Source: Phyto melanocephala
Taxonomy: Eukaryota > Arthropoda > Insecta > Diptera > Rhinophoridae
Length of the DNA stretch: 64,000 nucleotides
Direction of reading: 5' to 3'
Assembly (NCBI GenBank): GCA_941918925.1
Contig: OW799234.1
Span: 62,786,968 to 62,850,967, forward strand
The notes beneath the pieces are model-generated. The model did not search any database, was not told the DNA's origin, and was given only the letters and a program-made list of their open reading frames with translations. Below, piece after piece: positions 1 to 12,562 of this stretch. Position 1 is the first letter of the stretch. Each line of letters opens with the position of its first letter. Made by a program: the position numbers and the translations under genes.

Positions 1-1332
1 AGCAGAAAAGATACATGATGTAAGCGCATCTATTATGATTGCAAATGTGCAAAAAATACACATGATTTCAGCGCATTTTGGATGCCTTAATAAACACATA
101 AAATAGACATGACATTCACCATGTGTGAAAATAGCCAATAATTAGAGCATTAAAGAGCCCTACCAAGTGGGACATCTCATATAAAAATCATGCCTTCCTA
201 AAGCAAGTTGGGAAAGGAGAGTACATTTGTCTCTCCCTTACAAACCTGCTTTCGGGTATGCAGTAATTTTTGCTAGGATATTTTATTTACACCAAATAAG
301 CCCCAAATTCTTAAGAGGGATCCTCTTCTGGTTAAACTAATGAATAATCTTAATAAATGGATCCGTTAATTGGACATACCATGTATGTGGTTTAATGCCC
401 TTATCAGTTTTTTTTTCTGGCGAAATGTAAGGTCACAATGTTATGTAGAAATTCCAAAAACGATCAAGCAGTTAGAACAAATACACAGTCCGTTTTAATG
501 AACCGCCAAGTAAGGACATTTGACGCCACATGCCCGAATTTATATTAAGACTTTAACAAGCCGTAAAATTATCTAATTATTAAATTTAATTTTATGAATA
601 TTAAAAACTTTTTTTCAAAATAAAATTACCAGCCTCTATAAAAAAAACCTCCGCTAAATAAAATATAATGCGTTGTTGCTTCATATTTACAATTTGATCA
701 ATAATATTTGCTAAGTGTACATATTCTTTTCCTTATACAAATTTATTAAAACCCTGTGGACTTTATGTATTAGATTCCTCAACGTTTAAGACTCAAACAA
801 ACCGTATGACCATAAAACAATGAACACACACTAAGACATAACCATGCAGCGTTTGTCAGAAAAATAGTGAGAGATTGAAATACTCGCAACTGCTAGTGCT
901 GAATAACTGAATGACTGACTGTTGTTGGCTGTTTGGAAGGAGCAGATGATGGCGATGACGATATATTTATGTAAATATTTTAATAATAAGGACTACTTGG
1001 AGCGATGAATGATGAAGAGCACCCTGCTTTCATTGTTTGATGAGTAGAAAGGAAACAATTTAAATATCTATAAATAGAAAACTTTTTATTTATTTGCATA
1101 TCAGTATACTTGATACAAAGAATTGTAAGCATAATCATACTACACACTTAAAGAAAAATCTTAAATGTTATTCTACACTTTTATTCGTTTGCTTCATACC
1201 ATTCAATTGAAGTCATTGCACAATGCGATTTACACGAAAATTAATGAAAACAGTTTTAAACTCATCACATAAGTAATTGATTTATTTACATATAATAGTA
1301 ACAATTACAAATCTTAATTTTAACAACCTAAC
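1..1332. other. No recognised feature
   Basis: AT-rich sequence with A and T runs. I see no long open frame, terminal repeat or known motif on either strand. It may be intergenic or intronic. Confidence 0.5.
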
Positions 1333-1519
1333 GGTGTAACATACCAAAGTCTCTGACTGAAATTGAAACCGCCACCCCCAGACTTATATTTAGACAAGCG
1401 CAACACTGACTAGTCCAGCGGTGTAACAGACCAAAGTCTCTGAATGAAATTGAAACCCGCCACCTCATGTGCGTGCTACACACTAGCGTTCAACTGACTA
1501 GTCTATCGGGCCACCATGT
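1333..1519 (-). mobile_element. Two degenerate tRNA-like SINE heads in tandem
   Basis: Two related segments begin at about 1333 and 1420, 87-88 bp apart; both contain CCAAAGTCTCTGA followed by TGAAATTGAAAC. On the minus strand each has a GACTAGTCAG block and a later GGTTTCAATTTC-like block, matching the positions of the pol III A and B boxes in the clearer SINE at 18182-18377. The second copy ends at the ACC of a tRNA-like 5' end (1518). They look like heads of that tRNA-derived SINE family without the 3' tail. The dimer could be a duplication or two insertions at one site. Confidence 0.5.
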
Positions 1520-2962
1520 TGTAAATATTATTAACTTAATACACTACTTTGTTATGTTTAACACTTTGATCTTTAATAGGTTAAAATTAAATAAAATATA
1601 TAAATATCCATCTTATGCCATCAAATATCAAAGTCCATATTGTATATGTACTAACGACTATGTACATAGAAATTTCTTAACAATTTACGTGTCGTATTTC
1701 ATTGAAATTGTTCTACATATTGGTAGCAAAGTTCATAGTTTATAAAATTTTGATTTACAATAGATCCCATTATGTCATCATTCCACAAAAATCAGTATTG
1801 ACATAAGCATAGACACTTAGTTACTTACATGTATGTAAAGTGTAAATGTGTTTATTTTTGCAAATGTATATATGTATGTGTGTATGCATGTTTTGCAATG
1901 GTAAAAATCATGCAACAAAAAAAAAGAACATTATTGTACAAACACCAGAAATCAATCACAGTTGACTCCAGTAATAAATCATAAATATTTTGTTGTTGTT
2001 AGTGTCGTCAGAATATTATGTATATTTATGTGTTGCTGTAGCTGTTGGCAGTAACAAAAAAAGAAAAAAAACATCAGAAACACACAAAAACAAACATACT
2101 CATGGTTGAGTGGACAAGGAAGTGTAGTCTTTTTTGAAGCACATTCGAAGGATATCAAACCATGAATCTAAAACTAACACTCACTCACTCACTCTTTTTT
2201 TCTCTATTGTTTGCACTGTTTGTTAACGTTGTGTATTCCTATACATTTTCTGTATGTGAGTTGCATGACTTTATGTGAAAATAAAGAAAATAAAGATTTA
2301 TGTTGTTTCTATTGTTGTATGGATTATGGAAATAAAGAAAAAAAAAAAAAACACACCGAACTTGTAAGATAACTATGTTCATGTATGTGCCTGTAGTTGT
2401 ATGCTTACGATAGACTTTGTGTTTTGTATCAATGTGTGTTTCATACAATTTATAGTTTCATAAAGCTTTACAACATGGGTGTCGAAATTATGCCAAACTT
2501 TAATTTAACAACGATAAATATTTGTATTGCTTTCTAATACGAGCGAGGGCTTTAAGTGATAATTTTAGTTGTTTTATTTTCGATATAATAACAAAACATG
2601 GTCCACAGTTGTGGCAATCACAAGTTTAACATAAAATATTGCAAGTTATAATTATTATATTTTATTTTGTTATGTTATGGTTGGGGGGTGTTGTTGGGTG
2701 TTATCATGGCGGGATAACACATATTGCTACCTTATTTAAATATTTCAAACTTTTAAGAAGCAATATAAGCAAAAAAATAATTGATATCCGGCTAGATTGG
2801 CAAAATACGCATTTGTGCGACGACTTGCAATCTGAAGTACTTAGTGTATCTAAAGATTAGTTAGGAGCTTAAGGGACTCAAAAGATTAAAAAAAATATAT
2901 ATAATTGAGACTGATTTGTCTGATATCTAACGAATAGTTTCAGAGACAGATATTATATTAAA
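1520..2962. other. No gene recognised; simple-sequence patches
   Basis: AT-rich, with a short (CACT)n patch near 2177-2192, several A tracts and GTATGT-rich stretches near 1830-1890. Open frames are short and lack recognisable protein motifs. Confidence 0.5.
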
Positions 2963-3424
2963 GCAAGTAAGAGCGCTATATTCGGCCGTGCCGAATCTTA
3001 TATACCCTTCACAACGTGTAGTCATGAAATAACAGTAGTTTGTGTCACCATTCATCCCATATGAAATACGTACATACATATTTAAAAACATCCCATTGTA
3101 AAATTATAAATTCACGTATGTATTGTTAAAAAAACGAAAAAAAAAATTTAAAAAAAAATTAAAAAAAAAATTATTATATATAATTATAATTATTATATAT
3201 AAAACAAAAAAAATAAAAAAAAAAATTAAAAAAGAAAATTAAAAAAAAAATAATAATAATAATAAAAATATAAATAATATATTAAATAAAAAATAAAAAA
3301 AAATAAAAAAAAATTAAAAAAAATTTTTTAACAAATTAAAAAAATTTTTTTTTTGGCTCAGCTGGGATTCGATGCCACGTTTTCTCTAACCAGTATACAC
3401 GTTTGTATGTATGTATGTTGTTGT
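2963..3424 (-). mobile_element. Helentron/DINE-1-like family 1, host copy, 3' part
   Basis: First of three pieces of one minus-strand element (others 4187-4501 and 5298-5317). It begins with the reverse complement of the 3' end CTTACTTGT and the ATTCGGC…GCCGAAT terminal hairpin, then GTATGAAATACG-like unique sequence and a roughly 230-bp A/T-only tract. It ends in an internal block with CAGCTGGGATTCGATGCC. At 3424 the element is cut by a plus-strand copy of the same family. The family resembles fly DINE-1/INE-1 non-autonomous Helentrons, which move by rolling-circle replication and encode no protein; no coding was expected and none is seen. Confidence 0.8.
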
Positions 3425-4186
3425 TATACCCTTCACACAGTGAAAAAGGGTATATATAGGTTTGTCATTCCGTGTGAAATTTCTACAATTTTCATTTCCG
3501 ACCCCATAAAGTATATATTTTCTGAAAGCTTATGAATAGAGGAGTCGATTAAGCCCTGACCGTCTGTCCGTCTGACCGTCTGTCCGTGTGTATGTTGAAA
3601 TCAACTTTTTGAAGCCCCCCGACATAGGTTGGACCCGGGTAAGGTATTAAAATATCAGAAATATTCGGGAGTAGATCGGTATTGAAAATCAGAAACATCG
3701 GTACATAAACAACTGAGATATGAGCAAAAACCCACGACCACCTCGATTTTCTTTTCATAAAAACAACATTACAACAACAACATACATACATACAAACGTG
3801 TATCTGGTTAGAGAAAACGTGGCATCGAATCCCAGCTGAGGCAAAAAAAATTTTTTTTTAAATTTTTTTAAAATTTTTTTTTTTAATTTTTTTTTTTATT
3901 TTTTTTTTTATTTTTTATTTAATATATTATATATATTTTTATTATTATTTTTTTTTATTTTTTTTTTTTAATTTTTTTTTTATTTTTTTTTTGTTTTATA
4001 TATATTATATATGTATATAATAATTTTTTTTTTTTTAATTTTTTTTTTAAATTTTTTTTTTTTAAATTTTTTATTTTTTTTTTTGTTTTTTTTAACATAC
4101 ATACGTGAATTTACTGTTATTGCATGACTACACGTTGTGAAGGGTATATAAGATTCGGCACGGCCGAATATAGCGCTTTTACTTGT
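3425..4186 (+). mobile_element. Helentron family 1, complete copy A (nested)
   Basis: Starts TATACCCTTCACACAG, whose first bases pair with AAGGGTATA about 12 bases later. It then has CCCCATAAAGTATATAT, a CCGTCTGTCCG-type tract, GGCATCGAATCCCAG, a long T-rich tract (about 3843-4096) and the 3' end with ATTCGGC-ACG-GCCGAAT and CTTACTTGT. Deleting it joins the flanks TTGTTGT and TGTAATG exactly as in uninterrupted copies, with no target duplication, as expected for Helentron insertion between two T bases. Confidence 0.85.
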
Positions 4187-4501
4187 TGTAATGTTGTTTT
4201 TGTGAACAAAAAATCGAGGTGGTCCTGGTTTTTTTCTCATATCTCAGGTGTTTATGTACCGATGTTTCTGATTTTCAATACCGATCTACTCCCGAATATT
4301 TCTGATACTTTAGTACCTCACCCGGGTCCAAGCGATGTCTGGGGGCTTCAAAAAGTTGATTTCAACATACACACGGACAGACGGACAGACTGACAGAGCT
4401 TAATCGACTTCCCTATTCATAAGCTTTCAGAAAATATGTGGGGTCGGAAATGAAAATTGTAGAAATTTCACACTGAATGACAAACCTATATATACCCTTT
4501 T
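4187..4501 (-). mobile_element. Helentron family 1, host copy, middle part
   Basis: Continues the element begun at 2963. It carries, in reverse, the ATATGAG…TCGAGGTGG block, the CGGACAGACGGACAGA tract, the TATGTGGGGTCGGAAATG block and TATATATACCC. It stops inside the T run of the 5' terminal stem, where copy B is inserted. It has several substitutions relative to copies A and B, consistent with being older. Confidence 0.8.
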
Positions 4502-5297
4502 TATACCCTTCACACAGTGAAAAAGGGTATATATAGGTTTGTCATTCCGTGTGAAATTTCTACAATTTTCATTTCCGACCCCATAAAGTATATATTTTCT
4601 GAAAGCTTATGAATAGGGAAGTCGATTGAGCCCTGTCAGTCTGTCCGTCTGTCCGTCTGACCGTCTGTCCGTGTGTATGTTGAAATCAACTTTTTGAAGC
4701 CCCCCGACATAGGTTGGACCCGGGTAAGGTATTAGAATGTCAGAAATATTCGGGAGTAGATCGGTATTGAAAATCAGAAACATCGGTAAATAAACAACTG
4801 AGATATGAGCAAAAACCCACGACCACCTCGATTTTTTTTCACAAAAACAACATTACAACAACAACATACATACATACAAACGTGTATACTGGTTAGAGAA
4901 AACGTGGCATCGAATCCCAACTGAGCCAAAAAAAATTTTTTTTTAATTTTTTTAAACATTTTTTTTTAATTTTTTTTTTTATTTTTTATTTAATATATTA
5001 TTTATATTTTTATTATTTTTTTTTTTTAATTTTTTTTTTATTTTTTTATTTTTTTTTTGTTTTATATATGTATATTATATATATAATAATTTTTTTTTAA
5101 ATTTTTTTTTAAATTTTTTTTTAAATTTTTTTTTTTAAATTTTTTTTAAAAATTTTTTTTTTTTCGTTTTTTTAACATACCTACGTGTACATATTTCATA
5201 TGGGATGAATGGTGATACAAGCAACTGTTATTGCATGACTACACGTTGTGAAGGGTATATAAGATTCGGCATGGCCGAATATAGCACTCTTACTTGT
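4502..5297 (+). mobile_element. Helentron family 1, complete copy B (nested)
   Basis: Same architecture as copy A: TATACCC start, short inverted repeat, CCCCATAAAG block, pyrimidine tract, T-rich tract at about 4928-5163, 3' hairpin with a CAT loop variant and CTTACTTGT end. It sits within the 5' terminal stem of the older minus-strand copy. Removing it restores five T bases and TCACTGTGTGAA, the expected end of that copy, again without target duplication. Confidence 0.85.
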
Positions 5298-5317
5298 TCA
5301 CTGTGTGAATGGTATAA
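5298..5317 (-). mobile_element. Helentron family 1, host copy, 5' terminal remnant
   Basis: About 20 bases (TCACTGTGTGAATGGTATA) equal the reverse complement of the family 5' end with one change. They complete the minus-strand host element that started at 2963 and was split twice. Confidence 0.75.
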
Positions 5318-5384
5318 AAACAGTTACAACTGTGTCTGTGAATTATCCGATGCGTGACAAATTTTCTTGTGGAAAAAAAAATAT

Positions 5385-5655
5385 GGCAATAAAAGAGCGA
5401 GTCGTGTATATTTGCTTATATCTCAGGTTTTTAAAGCGATTTATTACCAAATATTTTCTAAAGATTAAGACCACACACGGGACTGCAACATATTGAAGCT
5501 TCGAAAAGTTATTTTCAAACAACAAACGATTAAACAAACAGACGGACATTGTAACATTGAGCTGCCTATGCATAAGCTTTCAGAAAATTTATAAGAAATG
5601 ATAAATCTACGTATATGTTTATCCATGATACCACTGGTGAAGAAGAGTATAAAAA
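5385..5655 (-). mobile_element. Old diverged Helentron fragment
   Basis: Contains, in minus orientation, TATATCTCAGGT, a CTTCGAAAAGTTATTTTCAA block, ACAGACGGACATTG and CATAAGCTTTCAGAAAAT, in the order of family 1 but heavily diverged. It abuts the newer cluster. Confidence 0.6.
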
Positions 5656-7084
5656 CCTTAGTATTCTTCCCCACGGCCTTTTGACGACTTGAATTTGATA
5701 TTTAGTGATTATTACGGCTTAGTTAAAGTGTATGTGTGTGTGTGTGGTTTTAAAACAAAATCAGATTTTAACATAAAATTCAAAACATACAGGTATAAAA
5801 ACACGTGTAAATAATTAATAAAAACAATTCTTAATTTTAAATATGGGAAGCTAACCCTTACAAAATCTTTAAAAATTTTACCCAATACCCAAACCATTAT
5901 TTTATCCATTACTTCTGTTAGAAATTTTAAAATATCAACATAAGTTTTTTATTGCTTTTTTACAAATGGTTATATAATTTAATAAATGCTCATATAAAAA
6001 GAAAAATCAATGCCTTTTTATATGTCTATGACAAGAAATGCTTTTAAAAGGCTACTAAAAACGTTAGAATAAACTTTTCTAAATTACATATTCAATAAGT
6101 AATCGAATTTACTTGCAAAAATTTTGAAAGTTCTGAGAAAATAAACAAAAAGTGACTGAAAGGATTAAAAAACTACAAGAAAAAGTTCCAACTCTCACAA
6201 CAACAACGATCTCTATGAAACCTTCCTCTTTGGTATGGTTAATGGCATTAACATAAAATCAAATTTTCCTCTTACAGCATGTTTTTGCTTGCTGTTGTTG
6301 TGTCTTGCTGCTTGTTTGTTTTTTTTTTTTTTTTTTGATAATAATTAATCCATGAATAAATCAATTAGACATCGTACGTCTAGCCATAGGCAAACTTAAA
6401 CTTTTAATAGCCTGTATTAGGCTAGAAATGAAACAACATCATCAACTGTTACAAATAATAATCACTTTATTAGTTTTCTTAAAACTGAATGATATACATA
6501 CATGTTTTAAACAACAAACGTGAAATTGAACAAATGTAAAACTTAAAACTTGCATATGTTCATAAATCAAGTAACATCAGTTGATTACTTCAGGTTAAAT
6601 TAAAAGTAGCTAAAAGTTTAACATATGAATACATAGTTGGGGTATTCACAAGGTATGATATTTATTCGTATTTTAATTTTTTTCTCCGTTACTCGTTTTG
6701 TCAGCAAAAGACTATTATTAAAAATTTCTAAATTGTTTTGCCTTGCTTTCGTTCCGTTAATAATTTTTTGTTTGTTTTATTTTTCATTTAAGTAGATGAT
6801 TATCAGTCTATTAACTATGATTGGACTCTTCCAGGATGAAAGAGCTGCAATCATAAAACTGTGTACTAGTGCAAGATCCTTTCTGTTTAGTCTAGATTGT
6901 TGCTAAGCATTTTTCATTTGCCCTGTCCTAGGTTGCGTTTCCAAAACGTCAATGTGATGCAGACCCTTTTTGATTTCAGGAATGAGCTGGAACGCCAGGG
7001 GTTCTTTTTGTTTGTTTTGGATAGATGTGTCTGTAAGGGACGTAGAAACATCTTAAATAAAAATTTATACATGCCGATGATTTT
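5656..7084. other. No recognised gene
   Basis: AT-rich with a T16 run near 6318 and CAACAAC patches near 6200. A 70-codon frame at 6897-7109 has no recognisable motif. Confidence 0.45.
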
Positions 7085-7170
7085 TTTGTCTCTGCCGGAA
7101 GCAAACTAAAGATCTTAGGTTTAATGTTTGGTACGCTCTAACCACTACATCACAGCACACAGTGAAATAT
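7085..7170 (-). mobile_element. Degenerate tRNA-like SINE head
   Basis: The minus strand reads GTAGTGGTTAGAGCG, a good pol III A-box look-alike, followed some 35 bases later by AGTTTGCTTCCG in B-box position. A CAACCTAACCTAACC tail-like sequence lies at 7436-7450 but in the wrong orientation to belong to it. It could be a tRNA pseudogene. Confidence 0.3.
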
Positions 7171-7552
7171 CAATATTGATTCCCGCTAAGGTGGACTTTA
7201 TGTTAATGACTAATACAAATGTGGATACTATGCTGAACTTGGAATACCTGGGGAACACAAACTAAAGATCCATAAGGAATTACATTGAGGGGTTCTTGGA
7301 CTAGAACGGTAGTTATGGGAAATTATGGTTTTGGTTTTTGTTTGGGAATTCCGTTTTCCATATGGAGCGCTCAACATGCCAATTGTGCATAAGTGTATTC
7401 CTGTCGTGGGTTTGGCTTTTAGTGACCCTCCTTTTCAACCTAACCTAACCGTGAACAAAATTATAAGAAAAGAGAGAATTGAAAATTATTTATAATCAAG
7501 TTATACAAAAGGTTTTTATGGACTTTTTCTAAACAGTTAAGATGGTTTATAA

Positions 7553-8010
7553 AGGGTGGTCCCACAATAATTCACGATGTTAATTGTGAGTCACATCTTA
7601 ACGTCAAGTTTTTTGCTCAACTTACTCTACAACTCAACAACTTTTTTGCTTTGGTAATCGATAAATAATACCATGGAAAGGTACACAAGGGAGCAGTACG
7701 TTAAACGTGTTGAAGCCTATTACGAAAAAGACCGTTAAAATCAAAATGCATTTCGTGCGCTTTACAAAGAAAATCTTTTCAGTGAATATGTTAATTAGGA
7801 TTGCCATATTTTAGTAAATGACTATCCACCAGTGATTATTTAAAGCCGATATATCCACAAGGAGTGAGTGCTGGAATGGGCTGTTATGGCCTTACTTCTT
7901 TGAAAATAAGAACGGCCAAGCCATTACCGTGAATAGTGTTTGCTATCGCAAGATGTTAACGGACTTCTTGTAGACAGAAATTAAGAAATTTGAAAAGGAA
8001 AATATGTAGT
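7553..8010 (+). mobile_element. Mariner-like element relic (N-terminal and middle parts)
   Basis: Begins AAGGGTGGTCCCAC after TA, close to the terminal repeats of the MITEs at 25265 and 54982. ATG at 7673 opens a frame reading MERYTREQ…, the helix-turn-helix start typical of an arthropod Tc1/mariner family, soon broken by a stop. After a gap, 7865-8010 reads WNGLLWPYFFEN and NGQAITVNSVCYRKML, then FQQN, matching the WAGGIIGPYFFEN and FQQDGA region. The C-terminus and right end are not seen. It is a pseudogene with deletions. Confidence 0.7.
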
Positions 8011-8156
8011 TCCAACAAAACAACAACAAAAAAAAATTCTCTTTTATGCGTAAAATTCAATGGCCATGCTATTTCACATCATGCAGATATTAATTGGCAC
8101 CACTATCATGTAATTTAACACTGCTGCCTAAAAGTTGCTTAAATCTTTGTATTAGC

Positions 8157-8375
8157 ATAGGAGTTATAGATCAAAATGTACGAAAATTTATACCGCACAG
8201 TGTATTTTTCGTATATTTAAAATTTAAAACCTAATAAATTTCACAAAATAAGACGTATGATTCTGAAATTTAGCAAACATTGCATTCTTATCAAAGGCTT
8301 TGTACCAAAGAAAAATAAATGTGACACGCCCACCTCCCATATAACGCTCTATCTCAAAGTTTTGGAAGAAAAAAG
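8157..8375 (+). mobile_element. Helentron family 2 fragment
   Basis: Matches, with substitutions, the interior of the copies at 28683 and 35331: ATCAAAATGTACG, ACCGCACAGTGTAT, GATTCTGAAATTT, GACACGCCCACC and TCCCATATAACG, in the same order. No ends are present. Confidence 0.65.
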
Positions 8376-10542
8376 GAGGAAAAAAGGTTAGGGTTGAGGG
8401 TAAATATTTAATTATTCTCCTCCGTAGATCCGTGTTTGCTTATACAAGCCGTTCATTGCTACAGTATTCTTTAGAAACAATAAGTAATTTACGTCTATAG
8501 CATTTCAATTGGGATCCTCTTTGAAATTGATATAATAAATTTATGTTACGAACCGTTTTGGCCCAGTGAGGTTTCCGGCTAGCTTGTTCGTGGCGATAGC
8601 TAAGGCAGATTCCAACCCTCTCACTGGCCACGCATCCGCTCATAAAACAAACTGAAAAATACAATAAAAACTACTACATCAAATACTACACAAACTCCAC
8701 CACACGAATTTATGGTGATGCCAACCCGAGACAGCCATACTTTTTTTTTCAAATACACTGCCATCTAATAAAACTTGCTTCTGTTTGTTAAACTGAGTTA
8801 CTTTTCCAATTTCTCTAGTGAACACACATCTTAAAAAATAGCTCAAGTAGATCTTATTCAAGCACAGTCTCAAGTCACTATTCAAAATTCGCCAACTTAA
8901 AACTCTGCATTTTTGTGCACTGTAATGAATTGTTTGCTTTAATTCTTCTTTACACTTTTATGGGAACGTCCAATACTGTCGATCGATCTTGCCTTTATTT
9001 TAAACATTATCTGCCAACATATTTATTATGACAATCTACTTCATTATTAAAAAAGAGAGTATGTTCTATTTAAGCATGTTGAGGCTCTGGCAACTCTGAA
9101 CGTAAATCCGATTGATAATTAAAAATTTCTTAATTACAATTGTTTTTAAATTTAAAATTTAAAAGATCAAAGTGAAAAGTGAATTTTTATTTAAAAAAAA
9201 TTTCTAATGTCAAACAATGATTTAGTTACTCTTTCTTGCCAACTCAAAAAAAAAATAAATAAAATAAAACAAATAAAAATTCTAGATGATGAAGAAAATT
9301 TTCTGCTCTATTCGCTATTTAATGCGAATTAAATTTAGCTTTTAGGGACGGACATGAAAACAGTCAGGCAACACACATGATTTTGGCTGCACACATACAG
9401 AAGCCTTAAAATAAAGATCTCTGATTAATAGGATGAGACACCGTATCACAATATCTGTTGATACGTAGAAGTAAAGAGTGCAGCCAAATGCTTAATTATG
9501 GTGTTTTATATTTTGTTTTATTGCCTACTTCAAACCCTTGGGAGATTGTTAATTAGGGCTTTTCGTCAATACAAAATAAAAACGTAGACTTTTTTCTTAA
9601 GTCTGTATTATTTTATTTTTAAGCAGTTGTTATGATTTCCGTTGACTAAAAGGGATCAGCTGATGTTGGTATTTTTAAGTATAGGTTGAGTTGTTAAATA
9701 AGATAAAAAAAAACACATACTCAGATGTATTATTCTAATGGTATTGTGTTGAATCATAGTTATTTTTGTACCCCTTTTTTGTAATTTTTTAAAATTTTTT
9801 AAAGTTTTGTTTTTAATAATCCCTCACTAATGGAAATATCTTCTTTTATGTACTTAAAGAACTTTACAGACAATAATTTAATTATTTAGAAAGTTCTTTT
9901 AACTACTTTTTGTAACTTTGTAACTACCTACCAGTAGTTGCGAAATAGATAATGAATCAAACAAATAAAATGTATAAAAAAAATTTAAATAGTTAGTGTT
10001 GCCAATTCGATACATTTCTTCCATATGTAGATGTAAAGACTTTATCAATTAGGAGCAAACTTTAAGACGGACCGAAAACTCATAAGACTTAGGAAGGTTT
10101 GTTTTATGGAATTTTTCTATTTGGTCGTGGCAAAACAAAAAATAAATAAAAATTTATATTAACTTTATTGATTAATTTTGTAAAGCAACAGCAGAAAATA
10201 TATTTCCTACCCAAAAGAAGTGCTACTGAAATTGCTTACTTAGGGCTTATCTGCTTTCAAGAGCGCTTCTAAAGGGCATGACTTCACTGATGTCTTTCTT
10301 GGAACTAATAAGCGCCGTCATCTTAACAAAAAACAGCTTAATTATGCCTTCTACTTACGCGCCGCTGAAAAAGCAGTAATATATATGTGATAACATCAAT
10401 ACTTACAAATATCATCCATGCTATCAGCACTAAGAAATCTTCCATCTGTCCGCCCTTTTCTTGTACAACTCTCCTCGCAAGGAATGCACACATAAATTAA
10501 TATCTGATGTAGTTTATATAAAAATTGGAAATATAGTACATA
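8376..10542. other. No gene recognised; small GC-richer patch
   Basis: Mostly AT-rich. About 8545-8650 is less AT-rich and carries a minus-strand frame (8440-8664, 74 codons) without a motif I recognise; it could be a piece of an unidentified repeat. Confidence 0.4.
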
Positions 10543-11368
10543 CCGGGTGTTTTTATAGGGGTATAGACTTTAAGTAGGCAACGCTTTTTTAACTGGCAGC
10601 CATTTTGTCAGCTGTCAAGTGATTTATATTTAGTTTGACGCGACGCATGAATAGCAAGGCTTATATTTAGGGATTGAACCCAAAGTAAGATTTCCGTTGA
10701 TCACGATTTTCATAAGCACATTTTGTTAGCTATTAAGCTCAGTTTTGTTTGAATGGATACGAAAATAACAAAACTGCCGTATTTTTTATTTATGATAATC
10801 GTCAAGTGTGTGCTGAGACTCCATTACATCTAGAAAACTGACTGTTTGGTGTGTTTTATGGGCTAGTCTGTATTTCTTTGAAAATCGATGCTGGTTAGAA
10901 TTTTACAGTCAATGGTAACCACTATAAAGCCATTATTACTGACTTTTTCGTTCATCAATTGAACAAAAATGATTTGCAGGATCTGTAATTTCGATAAAAC
11001 GGCGCAACATGTCACACACAAAAAACGTTTGGTTAACGCATAGTTTCACGTTTCGGACCCGTGAGTTGTCCTCCAAGGTCGTGCAACTCGAGGGCGTTAG
11101 ACTATTCTGTGGGGATATGAGTAGTCCGCTAGCCTACACCGATAACCCCGATACCATTGACCACTTGGAGGGCAACATTCGCCGCGTTATTGCCGACATG
11201 CAGCCACAAATGTTTAAAAAAAGTCATCGAAAATTTTACCTCCTGATTAGACCACGTCCGAGCCAGCCGTGACGGTCATATGCCAGAAATAAGAGTGAAG
11301 TAAAAGTAAATTTTATGTAAATTTATAAAATTTATCTTTGTTTAATTCCACCTCTAGCAAAAAACACT
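10543..11368 (+). mobile_element. Mariner-like element with TA duplication, transposase degraded
   Basis: Left end CCGGGTGTTTTTATAG follows TA; right end CTAGCAAAAAACAC precedes TA, giving imperfect inverted ends and a TA target duplication. The last third (about 10990-11272) still reads as a mariner-type transposase C-terminus: a diverged KTAQHVTHT stretch in place of FQQDGATCHT, then PLAYTDNPDTIDHLEGNIRR and VIADMQPQMF. N-terminal coding is deleted or unrecognisable. The DDE catalytic core is not intact, so it is non-functional. Confidence 0.7.
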
Positions 11369-11600
11369 ATTTATAAAGAAATTTATGTCAGATTCTTAGA
11401 AACAATAAAAACATCCTTGAAGAAATTTGAAACAAGCAAATGAAGCGTCGGGAAAAATTATTAATTAAATTAAATAGTTGACCATAATTGGAGTGTAGGT
11501 TAAACCCTCTTAATACAATTTAAATACATCATATTGTTCAAAAAAAAAAAATAATTTTAACAAAAAATTTAAAGCGAATAAATGAGTCACACATTAATTG
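11369..11600. other. No feature seen
   Basis: AT-rich, with an A tract near 11540. Nothing recognised. Confidence 0.4.
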
Positions 11601-11935
11601 TGAATTCTAAAGGAGACCTCACTTTAACGAAGATTCTAATAACGAAGGAATGTGCGACTAGGATTGTCAGGCACACACAATCGTTTCTTAGTTCAGAGAA
11701 AACGCCTGTAGTGGCGCGGGACTCAGTGAATTAAGGGATGCCGATTGACAACCATGAAAGAAGCGAACCGTGTCGAAAAAAGTCTCGAAATATACATTAG
11801 GGGTACAACCAAAATAAGGCCCTGATACCAGGCTGTAGCCGATGTTGTGCTGAAACCGAAAAATGTTTCCTCAGGTAATTTCGGAACAAAAACGTTTCGC
11901 GTCGAAGCCGATTACTGAAAGCCCTTTAAGATTTT
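11601..11935. other. GC-richer patch of unknown origin
   Basis: Base composition differs sharply from the surroundings. Plus-strand frames stay open for about 42 codons from 11611 (GDLTLTKILITKECATRI…) and, after one in-frame stop, for about 50 codons in the frame of the ATG at 11753. I recognise no family. It may be a fragment of a coding transposable element or an old exon. Confidence 0.3.
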
Positions 11936-12560
11936 TTTTTATTTTTTCAAAATTTTTTATTTTTTCAAAATTTTATTTACATTTCTTAATGTAATTATAG
12001 TATATTCAAAAATCACAATCTAAAAACTATCTTTGTTAAGTGAAACTAATTTATAAGGAAAATATTTTTATTATTTTAAAACTTACTGCTCCCAAACTTA
12101 ATTGCATTTGACGCGGAACCTTTTTTAACGATATCGAGAATCTAAATATGCAGTTCTTATTGTTTTTTTTATGCACTACATGGTATGGATAGGGCCATTT
12201 TTATATTTTCAAAAATTGTATCTCTAATATACATACATATGCATATATTTATACACACATATATTGCAAAAGTTTTATAAGGTGTACATTTTTAATTAAC
12301 AAAATTAATGGAAGATGGACAAGATTATCGACAATATAAAAAGGAATTTTGGCTATATAGACTAATAATGTAATGTAATCCTGCAAGATTCAATTTTCAA
12401 TAGTCCCAAAGATAGCCTTCTTACATCAAAGGAACTACTAAAAATAAATAGATATTTAGATTTAGAAATAAGTATGTTTTGTATATTCAAGCCCACCAGC
12501 TTTTAAGTAAAAATAAGTAAGAATGCAATTTAAAAACAAAAACTGTTTTCAGGAACGATA
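11936..12560. other. No feature seen
   Basis: AT-rich with T runs and ATACATAC-type simple sequence near 12225-12260. Confidence 0.4.
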
Positions 12561-12562
12561 TA

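Noticed and set aside
1467..1745. 92-codon open frame
   Set aside because: It begins in a SINE head and continues in AT-rich sequence with Ile/Tyr/Leu-rich composition expected by chance.
3120..3354. Poly(A)-rich tract as a LINE or retrogene tail
   Set aside because: It is inside a Helentron with matching tracts at the same position in other copies; no retrotransposed gene adjoins it.
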